DNA of 42,233 nucleotides. It comes from Acholeplasmataceae bacterium UBA6190. GTDB lineage: Bacteria; Bacillota_I; Bacilli_A; Acholeplasmatales; Acholeplasmataceae. The stretch covers positions 1 to 42,233 of the forward strand of contig DITG01000048.1 in the NCBI GenBank assembly GCA_002422045.1, written 5' to 3'. The notes beneath the pieces were generated by a model, which worked only from the letters and a program-made list of their open reading frames with translations, did no database searches and was not told the origin of the DNA. Shown here piece by piece: positions 7,663 to 15,381 of this stretch (the stretch's first letter is position 1; every line of letters begins with the position of its first letter). A program made the position numbers and the translations under genes.

Positions 7663-8412
7663 ATGACACTGAAAAAGGCGTATCAGACTTTGATTTTCAG
7701 CATCATCTTGATGGTGCTCTGCGTGATCATTTACGCACTCGATGTCACCAAACTGGATTTGACATGGGGCATGACCGGGTTTGCAATTGCAGCCGTGATG
7801 TCCCTTTTTTCAGTGATTCTTGCGATTCAAACCGTACGTCATACCAAAGAAGTGACACAACCTGGCTTTCTATTCAAGTATCGTTATGAATTCTTAGACT
7901 GGCTCTCTTTCTTAAGTGTCTCGATGATGGCGATTTTCATGTTTTTCATGTTCATCGCGCTCCCTTCTGATGTGAAGCACAGTTCGATGAATCCGACACT
8001 GAACTCAGGAGACCGTGTGGTGGTCTATCATTTTAACTATTTACCTAAGAGAAACGATGTTGTTGTGACGTATATGCTCGATTACATTGAAGATGAATAC
8101 TATGTCAAGCGCGTTTATGGTATGCCAGGCGATCAGGTGAACTTTGTCAATATTGATTCCGTTTATTCATCGATCTGGATCAACGGAAAAAGACTTGTTT
8201 CTACTTCAGGAACGACGTACCTCGTTGATCAGGCAGGGATCAACGAAATCAGTGAATCGATTTCAAATGGCAGACTTGATGATGGTTTTTATATCATCTT
8301 AGGTGATAACGCCAATGGATCGACAGATTCGAGATCCTTTGGTGCGGTTCATGAAAAAGATATCGTTGGCAAAGTGATCTTCAGACTTTGGCCTCTCGGA
8401 GGTGTCTCATGA
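7663..8412 (+). CDS. lepB: Signal peptidase I
   Basis: 249 residues. Three hydrophobic segments (about 9-26, 34-56 and 80-102) precede the catalytic domain. The nucleophile is Ser108 in HSSMNPTL and the general base Lys149 in YYVKRVYGMPGD; the later box ILGDNANGSTDSRSFG is the conserved S26 family motif. The enzyme cleaves signal peptides of exported proteins on the outer face of the membrane. Most Bacillus SipS-type enzymes have one membrane segment, so the longer N-terminal anchor is unusual though seen in other Firmicutes. It starts 12 bases after ftsK and its TGA overlaps the rbgA ATG, continuing the operon; lepB next to rbgA-rnhB is a familiar Firmicutes arrangement. Confidence 0.93.
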   Translation: MTLKKAYQTLIFSIILMVLCVIIYALDVTKLDLTWGMTGFAIAAVMSLFSVILAIQTVRHTKEVTQPGFLFKYRYEFLDWLSFLSVSMMAIFMFFMFIALPSDVKHSSMNPTLNSGDRVVVYHFNYLPKRNDVVVTYMLDYIEDEYYVKRVYGMPGDQVNFVNIDSVYSSIWINGKRLVSTSGTTYLVDQAGINEISESISNGRLDDGFYIILGDNANGSTDSRSFGAVHEKDIVGKVIFRLWPLGGVS

Positions 8413-9278
8413 ACGTATCATCGAAACAGATTCAATGGTTTCCTGGTCACATGTTCAAATCCCTTCGTGAAATCAGAGAAAAAGTCAAACTCATGGATAT
8501 CGTCTTGGTACTACTCGATGCAAGACTTCCCTTTTCATCCATGAATCCAGAACTGACCAAGATTGTCGATAAGAAACCCATTCTTCTATTATTCAATAAG
8601 ATGGATTTATCAGACGAACGGATTTTAAACCAATACATCAGTCTATATGAAGCCAAAGGTTACCATACTTTGAAGATTGATGCCCAAACAGGGAAGAACG
8701 TCAATAAGATAAACGCGCTCGCGCGCGAGGTTTTGAAAGATAAGTTAGACCGCGAAAAAGCGAAAGGTTTGAAGGAAAGACCGCTTCGAACCATGATTCT
8801 AGGGATCCCGAATGTCGGAAAATCGACACTGATCAATACCTTATCCAAGTCAGGGGCAACCAAAACAGGTAACACGCCAGGTGTCACCAAAGCACAACAA
8901 TGGATCAAGATGGGTTCTGACTTTGAACTCCTCGATACCCCAGGTGTCTTATGGCCTAAGTTTGAAGACCAAACGGTTGGCATGCATCTTGCAGTGACTG
9001 GCGCGATCAAGGATAAGATTCTCCCTGAAACAGAAGTGGTGTTCTATGCTCTTAATTTCTTGAAGACGCATTATTTGAAACGACTCACTGAAAAATATGA
9101 GATTACTGCAAATGATGATCTGCAGGCAATGCTTGATAAGATCGGCACCAAACGCGGATGTCTCGTCAGAGGCGGCGAGATTGACTATGACAGAGTCTAT
9201 ACCATTGTCTTAACCGATATCAGAAACAAGCAATTAGGAGGACTCTCCTTTGACAGACCCGAAACTCTATCAGTATGA
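8409..9278 (+). CDS. rbgA: Ribosome biogenesis GTPase RbgA (YlqF)
   Basis: 289 residues from ATG 8409, chosen because GGAGGT at 8399-8404 is correctly spaced and the ATG overlaps the lepB stop (ATGA); an in-frame TTG at 8388 is less likely. The GTPase motifs are circularly permuted as expected for YlqF/YawG proteins: G4 NKMDL first, then G1 GIPNVGKST, then G3 DTPGVLWPKF. The N-terminus IQWFPGHM is diagnostic, and the C-terminal domain binds rRNA. RbgA is needed for late 50S subunit assembly. Its end overlaps the start of rnhB by 29 bases. Confidence 0.95.
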   Translation: MNVSSKQIQWFPGHMFKSLREIREKVKLMDIVLVLLDARLPFSSMNPELTKIVDKKPILLLFNKMDLSDERILNQYISLYEAKGYHTLKIDAQTGKNVNKINALAREVLKDKLDREKAKGLKERPLRTMILGIPNVGKSTLINTLSKSGATKTGNTPGVTKAQQWIKMGSDFELLDTPGVLWPKFEDQTVGMHLAVTGAIKDKILPETEVVFYALNFLKTHYLKRLTEKYEITANDDLQAMLDKIGTKRGCLVRGGEIDYDRVYTIVLTDIRNKQLGGLSFDRPETLSV

Positions 9279-9867
9279 ACAAGACTTATATGACAAGGGC
9301 ATCCATCTGATTGCGGGTGTCGATGAGGCGGGTAGAGGACCTCTTGCAGGACCGGTGGTCGCTGCAGCAGTCATCTTGAAAAAAGGTGCGACCTTCACGT
9401 ATGTCGATGATTCCAAAAAACTCACTGAAAAACAAAGAGATCTTGCTTTAATCGAAATCAAAAAACAGGCACTCGCGATCGGGATCGGCATCGCATCGGT
9501 TGAAGAAATCGATCTGATCAATATCTATAGGGCAGCCAGAGAAGCGATGTTATCCGCGATTGGTCAGCTCAAAATCAAACCTGAGTTTCTGTTGATTGAT
9601 GCGATGCCCATGGAAATCGATATCCCATATCTTTCCTTAATCAAGGGCGATGCACTATCCGTATCGATTGCAGCAGCGTCGATAGTTGCCAAAACCACAA
9701 GAGATGCCTACATGCTTGAAATGGATAAAATCTTCCCGGAATACGGATTCAAACAGCACAAAGGATATGGCACCAAACAACATCTAGAAGCGATTGAACG
9801 CTATGGGATTACCCCGATTCACAGGAAGACTTATGAACCCATCAAGAGTATGCTCAAGAAGAAGTGA
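9250..9867 (+). CDS. rnhB: Ribonuclease HII
   Basis: 205 residues. GVDEAGRGPLAGPVVAAAV holds the first catalytic pair Asp25-Glu26, DDSKKLTEKQR follows, and LIDAMPM plus SIAAASIVAKTTRD supply the later catalytic Asp residues. The enzyme cuts the RNA strand of RNA-DNA hybrids and removes misincorporated ribonucleotides. The start is TTG at 9250, with AGGAGG at 9237-9242 at good spacing inside the end of rbgA. It is the last gene of the ftsK-lepB-rbgA-rnhB operon; the stop codon lies in the loop of a terminator-like hairpin. Confidence 0.95.
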   Translation: MTDPKLYQYEQDLYDKGIHLIAGVDEAGRGPLAGPVVAAAVILKKGATFTYVDDSKKLTEKQRDLALIEIKKQALAIGIGIASVEEIDLINIYRAAREAMLSAIGQLKIKPEFLLIDAMPMEIDIPYLSLIKGDALSVSIAAASIVAKTTRDAYMLEMDKIFPEYGFKQHKGYGTKQHLEAIERYGITPIHRKTYEPIKSMLKKK

Positions 9868-9887
9868 TGAGCTTCTTTTTCTTTTTT
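9859..9887 (+). terminator. Rho-independent terminator after rnhB
   Basis: AAGAAG (9859-9864), loop containing the TGA stop, CTTCTT (9872-9877), followed by a T-rich run to 9887. The stem is AT-rich and so of moderate strength. Confidence 0.5.
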
Positions 9888-9980
9888 ATAGCAATCCATC
9901 TCTGAAAATCATAGGATAGAGTGGGATAAAAATCATATATATTCTTTAAATATATATAAAAAATCACACAATTTTAGTCC

Positions 9981-10008
9981 TTGACTTTGTCGTTCTTAAC
10001 ACTATAAT
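9981..10008 (+). promoter_or_regulatory. Promoter for topA
   Basis: TTGACT (9981-9986), 16-base spacer and TATAAT (10003-10008), close to consensus for the housekeeping sigma factor. It lies 24 bases before the TTG start and just after a very AT-rich stretch (9935-9975) that may act as an UP-like or curved element. Confidence 0.8.
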
Positions 10009-10032
10009 GGAAATGGTAAAGAGGTGTTGTGC

Positions 10033-11832
10033 TTGAATAAAAAACTGATCATTGTCGAATCACCATCCAAATCGAAAACTATCGCCAGTTATGTCGGAAA
10101 CGACGTGCTTGTTTTGTCATCGAAAGGACATGTGAGAGACTTATCGACTTCCGGATCTGAAGGACTCGGACTCGATATCGAAAATGAATTTACACCTCGT
10201 TATGTCATCATCGATGGCAAACAGGCTTTGGTCAAGGAACTTCAGACAAAAGCCAAGGGTAGAGAAGTACTGATTGCAACCGACCCTGACCGTGAAGGTG
10301 AAGCGATTGGCTGGCATCTGGCAGAACTCTTAGGATTAGATCCTCTGGCCAGTAACCGTATTGTCTTTCGTGAAATCACCAAACCCGCCATCCTAGAAGC
10401 ACTCAATCATCCAAGACCAATCGATAAACATTTGGTATTCTCCCAAGAAGCCAGACGTATCTTAGACCGGATCATCGGATTCAAACTCTCCAAACTCCTC
10501 CAAAACAAGATCAAGAGCAAATCTGCAGGTCGTGTGCAAAGCGTTGCACTGAAACTGATCGTCGATCTTGAAAAGGAAATCGAAGCATTCATTCCTGAAA
10601 CGTATTATGAAATCGAAGCGCACCTTTATCACCTGAAAGCGGATTATGTCATTCCTGAAAAGAAACGACTTTCCAAGGCAGAAGCGGATCAGATCGTCTT
10701 AGAATCCGTGAACCCATTCAAAGTGACCGATATTGTTGCTAAGGAATCTAAACGGAATCCGAAACCTCCCTTCATCACATCGACCCTACAACAGGATGCA
10801 ATCAATAACTTATCAATGTCTGCGGCACGTGCGATGTCCGTCGCACAAGCCTTATATGAAGGTAAAGAGATTCACGGAGAACTCGTTGGACTCATTACCT
10901 ACATGAGAACAGACTCTAACCGCCTTGCGGATCCTTTTGTTCATGAAGCGCAAGCATTCATCAACAAACACTATGGAAAGCCTTATTTGGGCAAATACAG
11001 TGTCACCACCAAAGACAATGCTCAAGACGCACATGAAGCCATTCGTCCAACATCCTTAGACCGTACCCCTGAAGATCTTGAACAATATCTCTCCAAAGAT
11101 GAATTCAGACTCTACAAGCGTATTTATACCAGAACACTCGCAAGCCTCATGGCTCCAGCGATCTTTGATGTGACGAAAGTCACGTTAGAATCATCAGGTC
11201 ACATCTACCAGGCAGAAGGTTCCGTTGAGAAGTTCGATGGTTATCTGAAAGTCTATAATGATTTAAAGACCAAAGACAAGCATCTACCTCATTTGACACT
11301 GAATCAGGAACTGAATGCGAAAGAAGTATTATCGATCGAAAAGGTCACAACCCCAAAAACCAGATTCTCTGAAGCAACACTCATTAAAGAACTTGAATCT
11401 TTAGGGATTGGTAGACCCTCAACCTATGCACAGATCATTCAGACATTAAAAGCCAGAGACTACGTTGAACTGGATGACAAGCGTTTCCAACCCACCAAAC
11501 AAGGTCGACTGACCTCTGAACAACTTGATCTCTTCTTCTCGAAAATCATCAATGTTGAATATACTTCGAAGATGGAAACCATTTTAGATGAGATTGCAGA
11601 AGGCAAGAGTAGCGGACTGCACTTGGTTGAACGATTCTACAACAGCTTTGTCCCAATGGTGGAACGTGCAAACAAAGAAATGACCAAGATCGGACCTAAG
11701 ATGACCGATGAACTCTGTCCATTATGTGGTAAACCACTCGTCATCAGAGTCAGCAAATATGGTGAATTTACAGCATGTAGCGGGTTTCCAGCATGCAAAT
11801 ATGTGAAAAAAGACCATATTCCTCAAGCTTAA
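10033..11832 (+). CDS. topA: DNA topoisomerase I
   Basis: 599 residues from TTG 10033, chosen because AAAGAGGTG at 10018-10026 is well spaced from it and the product then begins MNKKLIIVESPSKSKTI; a GTG at 10024 would lie inside the ribosome binding site. The TOPRIM domain shows VIDGKQAL and ATDPDREGEAIGWHL; the active-site tyrosine is Tyr290 in GLITYMRTDSNR; QDAHEAIRPTS follows. The enzyme relaxes negative supercoils. It is shorter than the roughly 690-residue Bacillus protein because only one C-terminal zinc ribbon (CPLCG ... CSGFPACKY) is present. Monocistronic with its own promoter. Confidence 0.95.
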   Translation: MNKKLIIVESPSKSKTIASYVGNDVLVLSSKGHVRDLSTSGSEGLGLDIENEFTPRYVIIDGKQALVKELQTKAKGREVLIATDPDREGEAIGWHLAELLGLDPLASNRIVFREITKPAILEALNHPRPIDKHLVFSQEARRILDRIIGFKLSKLLQNKIKSKSAGRVQSVALKLIVDLEKEIEAFIPETYYEIEAHLYHLKADYVIPEKKRLSKAEADQIVLESVNPFKVTDIVAKESKRNPKPPFITSTLQQDAINNLSMSAARAMSVAQALYEGKEIHGELVGLITYMRTDSNRLADPFVHEAQAFINKHYGKPYLGKYSVTTKDNAQDAHEAIRPTSLDRTPEDLEQYLSKDEFRLYKRIYTRTLASLMAPAIFDVTKVTLESSGHIYQAEGSVEKFDGYLKVYNDLKTKDKHLPHLTLNQELNAKEVLSIEKVTTPKTRFSEATLIKELESLGIGRPSTYAQIIQTLKARDYVELDDKRFQPTKQGRLTSEQLDLFFSKIINVEYTSKMETILDEIAEGKSSGLHLVERFYNSFVPMVERANKEMTKIGPKMTDELCPLCGKPLVIRVSKYGEFTACSGFPACKYVKKDHIPQA

Positions 11833-11852
11833 TGGTTCAACAATGAAAATAC

Positions 11853-11881
11853 TTTACATTATTTTTTCTATATGATATGAT
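11853..11881 (+). promoter_or_regulatory. Promoter for the candidate small RNA after topA
   Basis: TTTACA (11853-11858), exactly 17 bases, then TATGAT (11876-11881). Seven bases on is G11888, the first base of a perfect hairpin, which is where transcription would be expected to begin. Confidence 0.6.
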
Positions 11882-11887
11882 GTATTT

Positions 11888-11991
11888 GCATCCTACGGAA
11901 AGGATGCTGCTTATCCCCTAGCAACGTGTACTTTGTACACAAAACCCCTAAAATGCACCCCCGGTCGCCTTCGATTGGGGGTCGCATTTTT
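11888..11991 (+). ncRNA. Candidate C-rich small RNA between topA and tpx
   Basis: A self-contained unit of about 104 bases with its own promoter and terminator and no ORF. In order: hairpin GCATCC (11888-11893) / GGATGC (11902-11907); a short stem TGCT (11908-11911) / AGCA (11920-11923) that exposes the loop TATCCCCT; hairpin GTGTAC / GTACAC (11926-11940) with a TTT loop; a single-stranded AAAACCCCTAAAA; then a strong terminator. Exposed UCCCCU/ACCCCU motifs are the hallmark of RsaE/RoxS-type Firmicutes sRNAs that pair with purine-rich ribosome binding sites, although the overall sequence is not one I recognise. An untranslated leader of tpx is an alternative, but tpx has its own promoter after the terminator. 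Confidence 0.55.
11950..11991 (+). terminator. Strong Rho-independent terminator ending the small RNA candidate
   Basis: CCCCCGGTCG (11958-11967), tetraloop CCTT and CGATTGGGGG (11972-11981) form a ten-pair stem with two G-U pairs. A flanking outer helix AATGC/GCATT extends it, ending in TTTTT at 11987-11991. Confidence 0.85.
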
Positions 11992-12019
11992 GATGACATT
12001 CAATGATTTATGATATAAT
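11990..12019 (+). promoter_or_regulatory. Promoter for tpx
   Basis: TATAAT at 12014-12019 with TTGATG (11990-11995) 18 bases upstream, the latter overlapping the end of the preceding terminator. Confidence 0.55.
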
Positions 12020-12051
12020 GAAATTGTAATATTGGATAAGGAAGCGTGGAC

Positions 12052-12552
12052 ATGAAAACATTCAAAGGAAAACCGATCACACTGTTGGGTGAAACCAAAA
12101 AAGTTGGCGATCAAGCACCCGATTTCAAGGCATTAAGCATTAAAAGTGAAACGAAATCTTTATCGGATTTCAAGAGCAAATATGTCATTTTGAATGTCGT
12201 TCCTTCACTGGACACGACGGTTTGTGATCTGCAGGCGAGAACGGTGAATACCGAATTGTCATATCGTTCCGATGTCACTGTCATCACAGTATCCAATGAC
12301 TTACCCACTGCACAAAGCCGTTGGTGCGGCAATGCGGGACTTAGTAATGTCATCACCTTATCAGACCATCTTGAACTCGATTTTGCTACCAAGTATGGCA
12401 CCAACATCAAAGAACTGAGACTTCAGGCAAGAAGTGTATTCGTGCTTGACGAACACAGAAAAATCATTTATGTGGAATATGTCGATGAAATGAGCCAACA
12501 CTTAAATTTCGATAATCTCCTCTCATTTGTCAAACAATTGCCGAAAGAATAA
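12052..12552 (+). CDS. tpx: Thiol peroxidase (Tpx)
   Basis: 166 residues from ATG 12052, chosen because AAGGAAG at 12038-12044 is 7 bases away; the GTG at 12046 is too close. The peroxidatic cysteine is Cys58 in SLDTTVCDLQ and the resolving cysteine Cys92 in SRWCGNAG, the 34-residue separation typical of atypical 2-Cys peroxiredoxins of the Tpx group. The protein reduces hydrogen peroxide and lipid peroxides with electrons from thioredoxin in the cytoplasm. Monocistronic, with its own promoter and terminator. The family member is unmistakable; physiological partner genes are not in the window. Confidence 0.95.
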   Translation: MKTFKGKPITLLGETKKVGDQAPDFKALSIKSETKSLSDFKSKYVILNVVPSLDTTVCDLQARTVNTELSYRSDVTVITVSNDLPTAQSRWCGNAGLSNVITLSDHLELDFATKYGTNIKELRLQARSVFVLDEHRKIIYVEYVDEMSQHLNFDNLLSFVKQLPKE

Positions 12553-12571
12553 TCTTTCGGTTTTCTTTTTC
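12541..12571 (+). terminator. Rho-independent terminator of tpx
   Basis: CCGAAAGA (12541-12548) and TCTTTCGG (12553-12560) form a perfect stem around the TAA stop, followed by a T-rich tract. Confidence 0.85.
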
Positions 12572-12574
12572 CTA

Positions 12575-12583
12575 TGGTATAAT
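12575..12583 (+). promoter_or_regulatory. Extended -10 promoter for ftsY-ylxM-ffh
   Basis: TGG followed by TATAAT (12578-12583), an extended -10 element, 24 bases before the ftsY start. The -35 region overlaps the preceding terminator and is poor. Confidence 0.6.
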
Positions 12584-12606
12584 AAGCAAGAATTGGATGT
12601 GATTTC

Positions 12607-13563
12607 ATGGGTCTGTTTCAGAAGTTATTTGGTAAGAAACCCAAGAATGACCGGTATCAACTTGGTCTGCATAAAACCAAAGAAAATCTCGGTAACTTAA
12701 AAGCTGTGCTCGCTCGGTCAACCACCATCGATGACGAGCTTTTTGATGCATTAGAAGACCTCTTCATACAAGCCGATATCGGAATTGATACCGTCATCTA
12801 TTTTATTGCTGAACTGAAAAAAGACGTCATGAACAAGCATGTCACAGATCCAAAGGATCTGGCTGAGATGATTGTCGATAAGATGTTTGAGATCTATCTG
12901 AAAGGCGAACTCGTTCAAACGGATTTGAGATTTGATGAAGGACAGACCAATGTCTATCTCTTTGTCGGTGTCAATGGTGTCGGTAAAACGACCACCATCG
13001 GCAAGCTTGCCAAGCAACTGAAAGATGAAGGCAAGAAAGTCATGATGGTTGCAGGAGATACATTCAGAGCAGGTGCAATCGATCAGCTCAAGGAATGGGG
13101 CAGACGCTCGAATACGTTTGTTTTCGCGAAAGACGCAGGCACCGATCCCTCTTCAGTGATCTATGATGCACTTGAAATCGCAAAAAAAGAAAAATATGAT
13201 GTCGTCTTATGCGATACCGCAGGCAGACTACAAACCAAGATCAATCTGATGTCTGAACTGTCCAAGATGAAACGTGTCATCGGGAAGACTTTACCCGATG
13301 CACCACAGGAAACATTGCTCGTGATTGATGCGACCACCGGACAAAACGGGATGCGTCAGGCAGAAGTGTTCAAGGAATCGACAGATGTCACAGGGATTGT
13401 CCTCACCAAACTGGATGGCACTGCCAAAGGTGGCATCGTGCTTGCAATCAGACATCTTTATCACTTACCAATTAAATATGTTGGCTTGGGTGAGAAGATC
13501 GATGATCTGGTGATGTTTGACATCGAACAGTACATCTACGGACTGTTTAGAGATTTCTTCTAG
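12607..13563 (+). CDS. ftsY: Signal recognition particle receptor FtsY
   Basis: 318 residues: a short basic N-terminus (MGLFQKLFGKKPK), a helical N domain and the GTPase G domain with GVNGVGKTTTIGKLA, DTFRAGAIDQL, the CDTAGRLQTK box and LTKLDGTAKGG. FtsY docks the SRP-ribosome complex on the membrane. The long acidic A domain of enterobacterial FtsY is missing, as usual in Firmicutes, so membrane contact would rely on the amphipathic N-terminal helix. It is the first gene of a three-gene SRP operon, eight bases before ylxM. Confidence 0.96.
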   Translation: MGLFQKLFGKKPKNDRYQLGLHKTKENLGNLKAVLARSTTIDDELFDALEDLFIQADIGIDTVIYFIAELKKDVMNKHVTDPKDLAEMIVDKMFEIYLKGELVQTDLRFDEGQTNVYLFVGVNGVGKTTTIGKLAKQLKDEGKKVMMVAGDTFRAGAIDQLKEWGRRSNTFVFAKDAGTDPSSVIYDALEIAKKEKYDVVLCDTAGRLQTKINLMSELSKMKRVIGKTLPDAPQETLLVIDATTGQNGMRQAEVFKESTDVTGIVLTKLDGTAKGGIVLAIRHLYHLPIKYVGLGEKIDDLVMFDIEQYIYGLFRDFF

Positions 13564-13571
13564 GAGAACCC

Positions 13572-13886
13572 ATGGAAGCACTGGACAAAAAAGAAATACT
13601 CAATCGTTTGTTTGATCTTTATCACGTGCTGTTGACTGAAAAGCAGGTGCTTTATTTCGAACTGTATTATAAAGAAGATTACAGTCTTCAAGAAATCGCG
13701 GAACTCTATTCGATTTCAAGAAATGCGATCTTTGATCACTTAAAGAAAGTCGAAGAACATCTCTTTGACTATGAAACAAAATTAGGACTCCTCAAGAACA
13801 GAGAAAAACGTCTGGAACTGATCGATGAGATCATCAAGACGAACCATTTGGAATTGCTCGAACACTTACGAAAGTTGGATGAATAA
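13572..13886 (+). CDS. ylxM: SRP-associated DNA-binding-like protein YlxM (UPF0122)
   Basis: 104 residues, the typical size of the YlxM/p13 family. A sigma-70 region 4-like helix-turn-helix covers about residues 20-65 (LTEKQVLYFELYYKEDYSL, then ISRNAIFDHLKKVE), followed by a charged helical tail. Family members are encoded next to ffh in Firmicutes and mollicutes and have been linked to SRP assembly and GTPase stimulation. Its stop overlaps the ffh start (TAATG), so production is coupled to Ffh. RBS AGGAGA lies just upstream. Confidence 0.92.
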   Translation: MEALDKKEILNRLFDLYHVLLTEKQVLYFELYYKEDYSLQEIAELYSISRNAIFDHLKKVEEHLFDYETKLGLLKNREKRLELIDEIIKTNHLELLEHLRKLDE

Positions 13887-15292
13887 TGGCTGAAAATTCA
13901 CTGTCGTCACGCCTACAGATGGCCATGCGCCGCCTGACTGGACGCGGCTTCTTAACTGAATCTGATATCGATGAAATGATGCGCGAAGTGCGTCTTTCTT
14001 TGCTTGAAGCAGACGTCAATTTCAAGGTCGTCAAGACGTTCATCCAAAACATCAAAGAACAAGCTGTTGGTGAAAAGATTCTCAAAGGATTGAATCCAGG
14101 GCAACAAGTCGTCAAAATTGTCCATGATGAACTCAAACGTGTCATGGGTGAAAGTGCTGAGGGACTCCGGTTCAAAGTGAGTGGAATGACCACCATCATG
14201 ACGATCGGTCTTCAAGGTTCTGGCAAGACCACAGCCATCGGTAAACTTGGTGTTTATATTCGTAAAACAGAAAACAAAAAAGTGCTCTTCATCGCAGCGG
14301 ACGTCTATCGTCCCGCAGCGATTGAACAGCTCGTGACCATCGGTAAACAAATCGGTGTCGAAGTCTTTGAACGAGGGTTGATTGATGCACGCACGATCGT
14401 CAAAGAAGGGCTTCGTTACGCGAAAGATAACCAATTTGATGTAGTGATTGTCGATACTGCAGGCAGACTCCACATCGATGAAAAAATGATGCAGGAACTG
14501 ATTGATGTCAAGGCGATTCTGCAGCCTGATGAAATACTACTCACTGTGGATGCGATGACCGGTCAGGATGCTGCAAACATCTGTAAGTCATTCCATGAAC
14601 AGCTTTCAGCAACCGGTGCAATCCTGACGAAACTCGATGGCGATACCCGTGGTGGTGCTGCATTATCGATCAGAGAAGTTTCTGGAATTCCGATCAAATT
14701 CGCATCTTCCGGGGAAAAGATGGATGCATTTGAAGTCTTCCATCCAGAACGCATGGCATCCCGTATCCTTGGCATGGGTGATGTGCTCACGTTGATCGAA
14801 AAGGCAACCGATGCAATCGATGAAGATGAAGCCACTGGCATGATGGAAAAACTGATGTCTGACACCTTCAACTATAACGATCTCTTGAAACAATTCAAGA
14901 TGATCAAAAAGATGGGTTCAGTCTCTAAGATCTTAGGATTCTTACCCGGCATGTCACAGATGAAAAATGCGACGCAAAACATCGATGACAAGCAATTTGA
15001 AAAGATGTCTGTTCTCATTCAATCCATGACAGAAGCTGAACGAAAAGATCCCAAACTTGTTGATACGTCTTCGAGAAGAAGAGAGCGTATCGCCAGAGGC
15101 TCCGGGATGAGTGTTGCTGACTTAAATAAGCTCAGAACCGCACTCGAAACTCAGAAAAAAATGATGAAAAAGATGATGAGCATGGACGAAAAAGAACTTG
15201 AGGGTCTCTCTAAAAATCCCTCAAAACTGATGCAAAATCAACCCGCTAAGAAGGGTAAAGGTAAAGGAAAGGGTCAATTCAGGATTCGCTGA
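13886..15292 (+). CDS. ffh: Signal recognition particle protein Ffh
   Basis: 468 residues. N domain (1-95), GTPase G domain with GLQGSGKTTAIGKLG, DVYRPAAIEQL, DTAGRLHIDE and LTKLDGDTRGGAALS, then a C-terminal M domain (about 300-440) rich in methionine with RIARGSGMSVADLNKL and the tail KKMMKKMMSMDEKE, which binds signal sequences and SRP RNA. The very end is Lys/Gly-rich. Ffh delivers nascent membrane proteins to FtsY, encoded two genes upstream. The TGA stop is part of the terminator stem. No SRP RNA gene was found nearby. Confidence 0.96.
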   Translation: MAENSLSSRLQMAMRRLTGRGFLTESDIDEMMREVRLSLLEADVNFKVVKTFIQNIKEQAVGEKILKGLNPGQQVVKIVHDELKRVMGESAEGLRFKVSGMTTIMTIGLQGSGKTTAIGKLGVYIRKTENKKVLFIAADVYRPAAIEQLVTIGKQIGVEVFERGLIDARTIVKEGLRYAKDNQFDVVIVDTAGRLHIDEKMMQELIDVKAILQPDEILLTVDAMTGQDAANICKSFHEQLSATGAILTKLDGDTRGGAALSIREVSGIPIKFASSGEKMDAFEVFHPERMASRILGMGDVLTLIEKATDAIDEDEATGMMEKLMSDTFNYNDLLKQFKMIKKMGSVSKILGFLPGMSQMKNATQNIDDKQFEKMSVLIQSMTEAERKDPKLVDTSSRRRERIARGSGMSVADLNKLRTALETQKKMMKKMMSMDEKELEGLSKNPSKLMQNQPAKKGKGKGKGQFRIR

Positions 15293-15302
15293 CCCTTTTT
15301 TT
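15268..15302 (+). terminator. Rho-independent terminator of ftsY-ylxM-ffh
   Basis: AAAGGGTCA (15268-15276) pairs with TGACCCTTT (15290-15298), followed by further T. The ffh stop lies in the right arm. Confidence 0.85.
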
Positions 15303-15381
15303 CTTGGTTTTCTACCCACAAAAGATGTGGAAAAGTATCTGAATTAACCATGATAAAATAATCATACAAGAGGAGACATCT

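Noticed and set aside
11888..11991. The RNA after topA as SRP RNA, 6S RNA or tmRNA
   Set aside because: It lacks the SRP GGAAGGAAGCAG core, the large 6S bubble and any tmRNA tag frame; only the general C-rich sRNA resemblance holds.
13952..14473. 173-codon antisense frame inside ffh
   Set aside because: It overlaps the conserved G domain of ffh and shows no recognisable protein features or ribosome binding site.
15200..15270. Possible tandem repeat GGTAAAG near the end of ffh
   Set aside because: It is a short Lys/Gly codon repeat in the normal basic tail of the protein.
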